NCBI GenBank assembly: GCA_021399435.1 | Contig: JAJTUP010000011.1 | Span: forward strand, 620,001 to 684,000 | Reading direction: 5' to 3' | DNA length: 64,000 nt | From: Diaporthe sp. PMI_573 | Lineage: Eukaryota; Ascomycota; Sordariomycetes; Diaporthales; Diaporthaceae | Shown: positions 12,698 through 23,028 of the stretch, in pieces | Layout of the letters: each line of letters opens with the position of its first letter | How positions within the stretch are numbered: position 1 is the first letter of the stretch | Program-made: the position numbers and the translations under genes | Notes under the pieces: model-generated | Databases searched by the model: none | The model's input: only the letters and a program-made list of their open reading frames with translations | What the model was told of the DNA's origin: nothing

Positions 12698-13712
12698 CTA
12701 TTGCTTGATAACGAAAATCCAATCCTGTATCGCCGAATGCGAAGTGCCCAGCTTTGACTTGAGCCAGCAGACGTTGGAACCCGCCACACTGGAATCCGGT
12801 TGGTACCAGCCCCAGCCAGCACCGACGCAGCTATTGTTTGAAGCACACATGTTGATGCAGTCCTCGGCTCTGTCTGTGTCCATGTGGGCCAGGTCCCGGG
12901 TGTTGGAGTCAGTGTTGCTGTTGTAATCGATCGCACAGTAAATGTCAAACTCCGCTGGGTTTGTTTCCGACGTGAATGTTGTCCCGTTTGACGTTGGGCA
13001 TGATATTGATGACTCTGGGACGGACGTTGAAGAGGGACTCGGTGTTGATGAAGGGGATGTGTTGCTATGTGACGCAAAGTTAGCAACGATGACCATTCCT
13101 GTCGTGACGAGCCTTCTAATAAAGCCTTGGAAACTCACCTGCTTGACCTGTCGCCGCTCTGGCTCAGACCCAAGCCGAGACCGAGACCAAGAGACAGTCC
13201 CAAAACTAATATGGTGGCTAGAGACCCCAGAACCAACCAGAGTTTCCTCTTTCCTATCCTAAGGTTCACATGCTCATCCCCCGGGGGCTTCCCCATCGCC
13301 GTCGGTGGCGGCCCTTCAAACGGTATCTTGCCATCGCTTGCCGGTGTCAAGGAGGAAAAGGCTGGCGATGAGCCTGTTTGGTATGATTGTCGGTAGGGTT
13401 CGAACTGAGGCGGCTGTCCGTAATGCTGCGTATTGTAGTTTCCAAAGTTAGGGTTGTGATGTGCTTGGTTCAACTCCAGGCCCTGCTCGTAAAACACCCT
13501 GTTGAGATCTATTGTCAGAAAGACTCCTATTACACGACGAGCCTGGTATCATGGCAGTGTGTTTCGAGGATAATCTTGGCTTGGCGTCGCATGAAGCGGG
13601 AGCTCCGAAACTGGTAGAGAAGGCCGGACATGGGAGCGACATACTGAGGAGCTTCAGCTTCACGGGCAACCTCCAAACCGGGCTGCTCTTCGTCGGCTCT
13701 GTACTGGGCCAT
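12698..13712 (-). CDS. single-pass membrane protein with apple/PAN-like ectodomain
   Basis: Read on the minus strand. The middle exon (13508-13139) encodes a cytosolic Gln/Tyr/Pro-rich tail (YEQGLELNQAHH...) and one long hydrophobic helix (LWLVLGSLATILVLGLSLGL). After a 74-nt intron (13138-13065), the last exon (13064-12698) encodes a Ser/Thr-rich stalk and an ectodomain with six cysteines in an apple-like pattern (ISCPTSNG, IYCAIDYN, DCINMCASNNSCVGAGW, CWLKSKLG). This type-II layout is common in Pezizomycotina membrane proteins of unknown function. The start is uncertain. I favour ATG at 13712 (MAQYRADEEQPGLEVA) with a donor at 13663 and an acceptor at 13509, giving about 261 residues. Other donors in that first exon fail phase or look weak. 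A carbohydrate- or protein-binding surface role is inferred. Confidence 0.65.
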
Positions 13713-14854
13713 CGCCCTGCTGTGCTGCGGCTGGGCAAAGCCCTCGAGTCAGGCCCGCGCTCTCTATCGAGCTTCCGTGAATACTCGCGCGTATCGTTGG
13801 CGATGAGCAAACTTATGTGACATCAGTGAGTGGACTATGTTTTTGACCTGGAAACAGAATGAGAAACAATGAATTAGTTCATGGATCGCTGAGACTCGAC
13901 CGTTTTGCCCTGTTTCTCAGGTCTGAGGCGAAGGATCCGAGATCTGCGCACGATAACGCCCTGTATCCTTGCCAGCGCGTTGACGGAGCTCCTGTAAGAG
14001 GATTAGACGAGCTACAAGCGCTTACTTGTTAGCTCCGCATTTAGAAAATAGGCTCAAGCTGCCCACGATCTAATTGGGTCTCACTCTTTCGCCCCTGCCT
14101 AAAGTGGCGCATTGAAATATTCTTTAGCGGTATGATATAATCAGGCTGCCATCACTGTCCAAAAACTGATGCCTTCGTACCACTGTGGCACGTTCCAGGC
14201 CTAGCTCTACGGGTCACTGCATCGTGTAACGTCTTAAGTCTGTGTCCGTCCTCAGGCAAGGCAATGAACGTCACCATCAGGGCCCCCAAAAATGCAGAAC
14301 AAAATGTTTCGGATTTGATCAGCTTGTGTTTCTCGAAAACAAATTGTTATGACGCCACGCAGCAACTGTCGCTTCTTACGTACCCGCGGGCGGGCAGCCC
14401 GCCCGCGGCCGCCTTAGGGGTCATGTTGTTCAGCCGTCCTCACCTGGCGCTTATCCAAGTCCTGAGTGGCGTATCTGCAAGCTCCGGTATCTGGTAACTT
14501 CCGAGCAGTGGAATAAGTGTCAGGCGTTGTCTACTGTAGAATCCAGGCTGTTCTACATTATGAGATCGAGGTATCAGACCGACGAGTTCCAGGTTGGCTG
14601 ATTGGGTCCGAAGCAGGCAATTACAGAACTCCGACTTGATACCTTTACACAGCGAACGCTCAACAGCTGTGAGAGGGCATGATTATCAATAGGTAAGGTA
14701 TGTTGCATGATCGGTAATGCCGCCCTTCCGCGCTCACGTTGAATATATACATGCAAGAAACTTGAAGCCTCTCATATTTACACAACCCCAAAGCACGACC
14801 CACGTAAGTACACTCCAGCTCGCCGCCAACGCGACGCACAGCAGTAACCATTAC
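13713..14854. other. intergenic, with a GC-rich perfect palindrome
   Basis: No gene is supported. The segment lies between the apple-like gene (start side) and the 3' end of the endoglucanase. Its one distinctive element is the 25-nt palindrome at 14384-14408, listed separately. Confidence 0.5.
14384..14408. repeat. 25-nt perfect GC inverted repeat
   Basis: The arms CCGCGGGCGGGC and GCCCGCCCGCGG are exact reverse complements separated by a single A. A 12-bp all-GC stem with a 1-nt centre sits in otherwise ordinary intergenic sequence, about 450 nt beyond the stop codon of the endoglucanase gene. Confidence 0.8.
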
Positions 14855-16115
14855 TTAAGGTTTGTATGTCTTGAGCAAAGAGTCGTAGTACTTGTACCCG
14901 ATCCCACTGGGCGGCTCATACCCGTAGATGTAGTCGCCCCACCACGGGCCACCTCCCCACCAGAGGGCACCCAACCAGACATCGCTGTTGGACTTAAGGT
15001 GGTTAAGCAATCCAGTGACAGCAGACTTGCACTGGTCGTTCGCGCCGCCCGCAAACTCGCCGATGATACCAAGCTTGCCGTTGTTCTTGAGCCACTGGGT
15101 CGCGCTGGCGACACGCTCCGCGCCGATTGTCCCGGAGACACAGGTCGCCGAGGTGCCCGAGCCGTCCGAGTCGAGGTACTGGTGCATCTCGTAGACGATC
15201 TTATTCTGGGGGTCGGTCAGGGCCTTGAGGTTGTCGTTGACCTGGGTCCAGGTCCAGGCACCTGAGTACGAGTTGCCCTCCACAAAGATATACTGGGAGG
15301 TTGCGCCCGCGGCGCGGATGCCGTTGATGGCGGCCTGGTTCAGGTTCAGGACGAGGGTCTGGTCCATATCGTGGTACTCGTTGTTGGTGTCGAAGATGAC
15401 CTTGGAGTTGCTCTTGTACACACTGGCGAGGTTCTTCCAGAATGTCTGGAAGCCGGCCGTGTCGGTGATGATGTTGCCATAAAATCGACCGAAGTTGTGG
15501 GGGTCAACAATGGCGTAGGCACCGGCGTTGGTGATGAAATTGACCGTTGCGGTCAAGTTGTTGAGGTATGCGGTTGCCAATGAGGACGAAACCGTGTTAC
15601 CGGTAACCATTCTCTCCATGGAGAAGGGAATGCGGAAGCTGTTGTAGCCCGAGCTGATCAGGGTCTGATTTACAGGTTAGTCTGTTTCTGCCGGTCACGT
15701 TCATACGATGTTATGAGTGGCGGGACGCAGCGATCCAGTAACGTACCTGGAGAGCGGTGTTGTCTGGGAAGATGAAGTCCTTGCCCCATAGCCCAGGGAA
15801 GTTCTGGTTGCCAAACTCGGCACCGGACTCATCCACGCCAAGGAACTTCCAGCCTCCTGTCGCAGCAGGTGCCTTCGAGGTCGTCGCGCTCGGCTGGGAC
15901 GCTGAGGTCGAGCTGGGCGGGGCGGTGGAAGTTGACAGCGTAGTTGCTGCGCTGCCAGGAAGACACTGGGAGTAGTACTGGTTGGAATACGTGCATGTGT
16001 ATCCGGACACACATGTTGTCGCGCCGGTCCATCCCTGGCCACCACATTGAGCATAGGCGGCGCCTTGCGCAAGAGCGCCGGCAATGAAGGCGGTCGACGC
16101 GATCAAGGACTTCAT
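14855..16115 (-). CDS. CBM1-GH5 endo-beta-1,4-glucanase (subfamily 5-like)
   Basis: Two exons on the minus strand (16115-15747 and 15664-14855; 82-nt intron at a codon boundary) encode 392 residues. The order is signal peptide (1-about 19), family 1 cellulose-binding module (about 20-54; [13 protein letters not shown] and [12 protein letters not shown] with four Cys), Ser/Thr/Pro linker (about 55-86) and GH5 barrel. Catalytic landmarks are TNNEYHDMD with acid/base Glu219 and GIIGEFAGG with nucleophile Glu326, plus [19 protein letters not shown] and WWGGGPWW. Length and motif order match Trichoderma EG II-type enzymes. It should be secreted and cut internal cellulose chains. A TATAAA box lies about 90 nt upstream of the ATG. 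The stop codon is preceded by the conserved end of the barrel, so the gene looks intact. Confidence 0.95.
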
Positions 16116-16202
16116 TATGAGGGCTAAGATCCGCAATCCTTGGAGTCCACGATTCACACAGGGTCCATCTGCCAAAATCTTGAACGCGGGATGCCAATGC
16201 CA

Positions 16203-16208
16203 TTTATA
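16203..16208 (-). promoter_or_regulatory. TATA box of the endoglucanase gene
   Basis: TATAAA on the minus strand, about 90 nt before the start codon at 16115, a usual distance in strongly inducible fungal genes. Further upstream, at 16393-16398, the minus strand reads CTGGGG, which fits the CreA/Mig1 repressor consensus SYGGRG. One such site alone is weak evidence. Confidence 0.5.
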
Positions 16209-18543
16209 ACAAGGGTGGAAGCATCCGTGCCACCTGTATGGTGTGAGGCCAAGCCAAGCCGATGCATTCTCCAATGCGATGGTAATCTTGCTCAGGACGT
16301 AAGAGGGCGGGAGAAGGGACGCCGACGCCCACATTAAGACGAATGTCTAGGGAGAGAAGCTTCGTTCTAATTAGCTTGTTCGCCTTCGGGACCCCCAGCC
16401 GACAGTAGTCACATTCAGACACGCCCCGAGCTCCATCTTTAGTAGCGGGCTCTCGTGAGCCGCATACCACGATGAGCTTGGACTTGACTCTAAGCCCTTG
16501 CAGCGTTGCTATAGGAGGTACACAAGGACGCACAAACGGCTGAGACTCTGTCCGCGTCGATGGGCCGGTGGCACAACGCCACGGGTGACAGGATGATTGG
16601 GAACTGGGGTGGCTCTGAAGTCCGGTCCCGTGATACTGCTTTGTATGCCACTCAGCAACAGCACGCGGTGGGTCATCTGGGATTGTGGGCGGTTTTCTCC
16701 GTTAAAGGCGGACGGAGAATCTCCGTCGCCGGTTTGGGCATCACAAGCCCTCACCTCAACTTTAGCCTTCCAATCATTCGACTTCTTGGCAGGAATATTG
16801 TGTTACATAATCAGCCCAACGCCGAACAGCGACAGCGTTTCCTCCAGACTAGAGAGAGCCATGATGGCTTTGGCTTTGTTTTGGACATGACAACTTGGTG
16901 GAAGCGGGAAGTCTTTCCGGTCAATGCCCAAGCAGGCCATTGCAATGTTAGCCAGAGTTGTCTACTGCTAGGGCGGGACGTCATTGCGGACTTCGTCCAC
17001 TACATTTCTGGAACAGTTATTGTCGGGTCACAGTGATTACGTTCTGTATAGAAGCACTGGAATCAAAGATTTCATTGATTGTGTCCGCCCGGACTGACGT
17101 GCGCAGACTTGTGAATTGCTCTCCTACAAATATATGTGGATGTTGGAGCAGAAGCTTCTGTAAGCATGGTTACAGTCAAAAGAAATATTTCCTGGGAGAA
17201 TCCTCCGGCGCGACCGTGATTTTCAAGAATAGACACAAATTCTGCCCGGTCTTCAATGTCGTATATGGCTGCTTTAGGGGAAGTTAGTGCAAATTATTCG
17301 CTCTCGCTGCTCACGCCACCAGATGACCACTATCTGGCGTTAGACACGCCGTGCCGCCTGCTATTCCCACTTTTCGCACCGAGCAGAAGCAAACTTGAGT
17401 TTGTAATTGCACTTAGCCATCGAAGCTGAGTTAGCTGGCTGATTTTGAATAACTTCAGCACGTGGTGAGACAATTGGGAAAGACCAGTCGTCGCATGCCG
17501 CCACTGGGTCGGGGCCGGTTGAGTCACCGACAATGACTCCTTGAACATTTCGAGGGTACTACTTCGCCCCCATTCACCACCGGCGCGATGATCAATATGA
17601 CTTCATATTCTGCAAATCAAATTGCTTTCACGATTTCTCAGTTGCGATGTGGCTCGACATTGTAATCAAATCCCTGCCAGATGTCAGACTCGCACAAACT
17701 ACTGCGCTCGGATCACTAATACTAAAACTGTGAAGACGGGCTTACACACGCAGCTTGAATCCCTCAAGGCTTCTTCCGGACAATTATGGTCCAATTAGAC
17801 ATTGTTCTAGCTGACACACGTTTTGAATTCAACGAGGTAACTACGACAGGATTGTAATCCCCAGTCGTGGAACGTGCACCAGCATCACGCTGTTCAACCA
17901 CCCATGCGCCTTTTTCGTTTTTCACAGATACTTAAATAATCTCTATTGGCTGCCCAACACCGGCGTGTGGTTGTATTGAAATAGCCATGTAAGCACTCAT
18001 GCACTCAGCAGATCGCAGCTGCCAAGGCACATCCGAATGTCAGTGTGTCTGTCGGAAATAGTGTGGTGTCACATGTGGTGTTCAAGACCTGATTTTCGGG
18101 GCTCGGTTGCCAGAGGATATGTAATCATGATAAGGATTATTTTAGAAGCTTTTGGCATTCTGCACTTTCCTTGCCCAGCACGGGGCTTAAACACCAAAAT
18201 TACTTCGTTTGGCACAATCGTCTGACCGGTGAAGCTCTGTGGGGTATGACCGATCGTTGGATTGGAAATCGGGACTAAGAATTCATGTGTATTTTGGAAC
18301 TCGACTGCAGTCGATGTTCAATACCTGTCAGCAGGACCCAAAATCGGGCGCCAGACGATCACTAACGGATCTCGGGGGAGATTTGTCGTTGAGCCCCGTT
18401 TGCACAACGGTTACAAAACACATATTTGCCATATATACCATCGATTTCGTCCTTGATATTCTCAAACACTGGTCGAGGCATTCACCACTGCATTACTCTT
18501 TGCTCATAATTAAACGTCACTGAACGCCACTCTACCCTTCACC
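16209..18543. other. gene-poor intergenic stretch
   Basis: After the endoglucanase promoter I find no supported coding region up to the carbonic anhydrase start. Open frames are short and lack motifs. A small inverted repeat (GACGGAGA-A-TCTCCGTC) lies near 16708-16724. I saw no transposon terminal repeats. Confidence 0.45.
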
Positions 18544-19444
18544 ATGCCCTTCGGAGAACCAGGAACGGCAGCTTCGGCTGAGGAGCTTCTGCGCCGCAAT
18601 AAGTAAGCAACATTGTAAAAACGATGAAATCACGGTTGGGTATTCTGACTTCGGTACAGAGACACTGCCAAAGTTCATCGACCTGAGCCTCTGCTGAAAG
18701 AGAGACCAGCGGGTTCTCCAAAACCGAAAACATTCATTTGTGGGGATAGGACCCCGCTGATGTAGCGATGAAGACTGATGTACTAATAGTCTGCTGCTTT
18801 GATCCGCGCGTCGACCCGACCACCTTCCTTGGACTTGATCCCTGGGGTAAGGCACCTCTGAATGTGGACCCTAGCGTAGGCATAGGGCCGATGCCCGAGA
18901 TGTCTTGAAGAAGAACATTCCGGATGATATGTCCAGCGGAGACCTTTTTGGCACAGTATCTAACGCTAGATATAGACGCCCTCGTCGTGAGAAACGGAGG
19001 AGGCGCTGTGGGCCCGCAGCTCCATATCGTCCCTGCAATGGATTACTTCCTCGGCCCACTGGAAGATATTTTCGTCATCCAACACACAGGCGCGTCCCCG
19101 TGAAAATTAGTATGGTATGTCCATATGCTGAGATATCGCAGACTGCGGTGCATTGCACATGACCGACGACGGCATCAAGGAATACCTGAAAGATCGGCAC
19201 CTGGGTGATGACAAGCAGATTGACAAGCTTGAGTTCGGAGTTGGGAATCCGTATGTGCGATCTGCATCATCGGCTTGGCCTTGAGTGCGCGCAGACTTCT
19301 GACAAGCATCGCAGGCTCGAGCAGCGCGTCCGTGACAACGTCAAGCTCATCAAGGATTCACCTTTCATCCGTGAAGAGCTCAAGGCTCGCACCAAAGGAC
19401 TGATTTATGACATCAAGACCGGTGCGCTCACGGAGCTCCGGTAG
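18544..19444 (+). CDS. beta-class carbonic anhydrase, six short exons
   Basis: Exons 18544-18602, 18660-18739, 18790-18846, 18970-19089, 19142-19250 and 19315-19444 give 184 residues with consistent phase. The signature residues are spread over several exons. Exon 3 has CCFDPRVDPTTFLGLDP with the zinc-ligand Cys and the Asp-Arg dyad. Exon 4 has ALVVRNGGGAVGPQ and IFVIQHT. The second zinc site, His-x-x-Cys (HTDCGALHMTDDG), is made by joining exons 4 and 5. Exon 6 supplies the C-terminal helix (LEQRVRDNVKLIKDSPFI). The enzyme interconverts CO2 and bicarbonate. Intron 4 appears to begin with GC rather than GT (ACACAG|GCGCGT), the only position that restores HTDC. Intron 3 could also use the AG at 18974-18975, dropping two residues. 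The gene is probably functional if the GC donor is used; otherwise it is freshly inactivated. Confidence 0.8.
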
Positions 19445-22230
19445 AGTCTTTGCCGACCAGGAAGTGCTGCCCGAATCCAGTGTGCACAGCGCAGAGTTGT
19501 GTTTTTTTCTTCTTTTTTCCTCACATGAAGACACATCGTGGTGTCATCGAATTTTCACTCCTTGGCTCGCCTTCTTCATTTCTTTGGCATCGTTGCATGG
19601 AAGGCAATGGACACGAAAATTTCACAATGGGGTTGAACTTGAAGAGCTCCGCCACTCACTTCCTGCATGTTTTCCAGTTCTTCGATCCGTCGTTACCACA
19701 ATTAGGGCAGTCCGTGCAATTAGACCCTAGTAATAATCATTACCAAGGTCTTTCCGCCCTTCGCTGAGTGCTGGCTGCCAGGTGTGTTAATCTGACCTAG
19801 GTCTCTAGTGGTTCCCTATGTGCCAATGGAGCGTTGCTACCACCTGCATCCACCGAAATGATTATTGTAGGCGTATCGAGGCTTCGACATGAAACTTGCA
19901 TCTTATCGAGTAACCTTCGCGTCGATGGCAGGACTTTTGCGAGTCCTTGGATTCCTACCCTGGTGCTGTGGTATCCATGTCTACAAATAATCTCCGCTCA
20001 AATAGAATGCTTACCCGATACCACTCACAAGGAGTCGGGCTTACCCTTGTCTCGTGCCATGTCCGATGAATTTATGTGAGACAGACCGGTCACGGTCTGG
20101 ATCCTTTGTCATTCTATACCCCCGCACCGTAGGAACGAATCCAACCCAACCAGGCAGAAGAAATTCCCGGCCTTCATGAGACGACCAGCACCTGAGCTGC
20201 AAAACACATGTGGACGGCCTTCTAGATGAAAATGTCACCTTGCTCATCTTGAGGGTCATATTGCGAGACGATCACAGCATACTCGATCGGGTGGTAAGGT
20301 CTAGATCTTGCAAACGTCTAATCTCAGAGATACCCACAACTTTAAATTGCGCGCAGTTGCGAGCTTGGAAGTGGCAGCCGGGTGGTGCTAGGTTGGCATG
20401 CGAGTGATGATCTCACCATGTCCGAAGAAGCCCGCCGAGCAGAGGATATCACCAACTGCTCATATCTGTTGAGCAAACCAGGTCAAGGATGAAGACTGGA
20501 GACGATGGGCCAAAGCACGTGAGCAATAAATTGTCGTCTGCTTCAATCTCCGTCCTCACAATGCACCTTGAGCAGGCTTGAGCAGGGACTCGGTGGCAGC
20601 CGTTTAATTTGTCGCTTGAGACGTTTTCCTTTGTAGCACATGCTGTCTTGTCAGCTTGTGTGCGCCTTTTGGCCCGAGCTTGGGTGAAATGAAACGGAGC
20701 AGCCGCAAATGCCCCCAACTGCAACTGCATGCTCTGAGAGCAATATATTCCTCGAAATTGGCACATTAACAGCCCTCACATATTATCAGACTCCGAGCCT
20801 CGGCTTTTATATGATGACGGAAGCCACGCGGCATGCTGATCGGAGTGAAGATCAAGGAGGCTCGCGCACGGTCTAGAACGCAACGTAATAAGTCTATGTT
20901 CTGTCCGGCAGGACACAACAGGAGTGATAGAGTTCGTAGGTAGGGCTGACCATGCACGTCCTCGCAGCGCAGTGGATCCCAGTGAGGAGCCGGGCTTTAG
21001 TTGTGATACATGAGTCGTAACAAAGGCTAATGGCAAATTGGAGCAGCGTTGCCCAAGAGCTGAAGTCATCGAGTGCTTGTTTATTTCAGTGGCAGGCAGG
21101 CAGCCAGGGTGCCAGGCCAGCTCGGGTAAGGATGGCTGGTCCCTTGCAGGAACAGTTCATCTCATGTTGGGCTCATGTGGAGGCGATCTCAGGCCGTGGC
21201 CCCTGTCAGACCGGGTCGGCGCCTGGGCGGCTGGCGGCGGGTGGGATACCCCTGAGTTTGCTCATTTGACACCACCACTTGGTGAAACGAGTGCGGAAAT
21301 GAGCCCCCAGATTGCGGTCAAAATAAACTCATGTCGATTCGACTCGCCCACGACTCTTCCGTCGGCTGCATGCTAGTCGAGGCCCTCGCGTAGAGATTAT
21401 TTCCCCCACCGCAAGTGTTGAACAACAAATCCAACCTCTACCCACGGCTCCACCCTGCGGATGCCCGGCATTGCCCAGGATATCTCCGTCTTCTGCCATT
21501 AACACTGTACACAGTCTGCAGCTGTCGTCGGTCTCGGCGGCCCCCGTCGCTTAGGATCCCTCATCAGGATTTGCTCGGCAGGATCAGATCACGCTGTGTC
21601 CCGGCGGCGCGGCACACCTGCCATCTCCCGGGCGGATGCCGATCCGCCAATCCAAGATGACCCAAGATTCGTGGCGTGCCACCAGCCGATGTGACTCGGA
21701 AGAGCTAGAACCCATGAGAAGAGCCGAACATACTACGCCTCAATTTGGGTGAAACGCACAGCTGCCCCAGTCGTGTTAAATGAGTGCGGGAAAAATCCTC
21801 CAACCCTTGCTTAGGCACACTGAGATGCCAGGCCTGACAAGGCCCTCGCTCGACGGGAAAGCAGAGCGAAGAAGCAAGAATCCAGCACATTGATATTATT
21901 CCTGCACGATGTGATGACGTGCCCCGCCTTGCCCCAGATATCCCAAGCCCCTGGACCCCGGGCGGTATCACACCCACAGCCAGATACAAATCTACCGCGA
22001 GGCCCGCGATGCTTCCATGAACAGACTTCTTTCTGGCCTCACCCACTGAGCAAGCCTCATAGCGTCTGTCTCTCATTCAGCCCATCGGCATTCCGACGTC
22101 ACGACACTCTTTTGAAAATCATCCCATCCGCGGCAGCGCCAGCTTGAACCAAGTCCTCCCGACCTCACCGTCGAGTCACTATCGCAGAACCATCACGATC
22201 CTTTCCGCACAGTCAACACACCCAGTCACG
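19445..22230. other. gene-poor intergenic stretch
   Basis: No coding region with family motifs or a workable splice model was found. The last few hundred bases form the upstream region of the CAP-protein gene. Long pyrimidine runs near 19501-19520 follow the carbonic anhydrase stop. Confidence 0.45.
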
Positions 22231-23028
22231 ATGCAGTTCTCAACTCGCTCAGCCCTAGCGGCCCTCCTCATGGCCACCGATGCCCTGGCCTGCGGCAAGG
22301 GCTACCACCACAGGCCCAAGCCCACGACTCTGCAGACTTCGACCCTGATCGCGACGCCCGTGCCCTCTGCCACCCCCATCGCCGAGGCCCCTGCGGTCCC
22401 CACCATCCTCCCCTCAATCGTGGAGAGCTCGTCGTCGTCCTCGTCTTCGGTCGTCATCGAGCCCAGCACGACCTCCTCGTCGTCCACCGCGGCCTCGACG
22501 CCCACCACCCCTGCCACGTCCGGCCTCACCACCGACGAGCAGTCCGCCCTGGACAGCCAGAACGGCGCCCGTGCCGACGTCGGCGCCACCGCCCTCACCT
22601 GGGACGCTGGCCTCGCCGCCGACGCCCTCGAGTGGGCCCAGCACCTCGCCTCCACGGCCGGTTCCTCCGGCTCCCTGACCCACTCCACCACCACCTCGGA
22701 CGGTGAGAACCTGTACTGGCAGAGCAACTCCGACACGCCCTACGTCAATGCTGCGAACGCCTGGGTTGGTGAGAAGGACCTCTACAACGGCGAGGCCATC
22801 ACTGGCTCCGGCAACTTTGAGCAGTACGGCCATTACACTCAGATTATCTGGGCGTCCACCTCCAAGATCGGTATGGCCGTCGCTGATGACGGAGCCGGTG
22901 GATACTACGTCGTGGCTCGCTACAACCCTGCGGGTAACATGTAAGCGCCTCTAATTTCTTCCCGGAGTGCAGAATCATACATACTGACATAATGAACTAG
23001 GATTGGCGAGACTCCCTCTTCGGGCTAA
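22231..23028 (+). CDS. secreted CAP/SCP (PR-1-like) protein
   Basis: Two exons (22231-22940, 23001-23028; 60-nt intron splitting the Met after PAGN) encode 245 residues. A signal peptide (MQFSTRSALAALLMATDALA) and a Pro/Ser/Thr-rich spacer with an S-run (about 65-105) precede the CAP domain (about 108-240). Hallmarks are LDSQNGARADVGATALTWD, LTHSTTTSDGENLYW, GHYTQIIWASTSKIG and VVARYNPAGN. Yeast Pry proteins of this family bind sterols and other lipids outside the cell, and plant-associated fungi often secrete CAP proteins. Unusually, I see only one cysteine in the precursor (ACGKG); the position just before the final RYNPAGN, normally Cys in this family, is Ala-Arg. The usual disulfide is therefore absent. 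Codon use is strongly C-ending, suggesting high expression. Confidence 0.9.

Noticed and set aside
13395..13410. GGGTTCGAAC resembling a tRNA B box
   Set aside because: It lies inside the coding exon of the apple-like membrane protein (encoding FEPY on the minus strand), without a tRNA fold around it.
10167..16115. possible secondary-metabolite cluster around the FAD monooxygenase and endoglucanase
   Set aside because: No polyketide synthase, peptide synthetase, terpene cyclase, transporter or cluster regulator is present; the neighbours are wall and surface proteins.
22302..22833. minus-strand frames opposite the CAP gene
   Set aside because: Shadows caused by strong C-ending codon bias on the coding strand.
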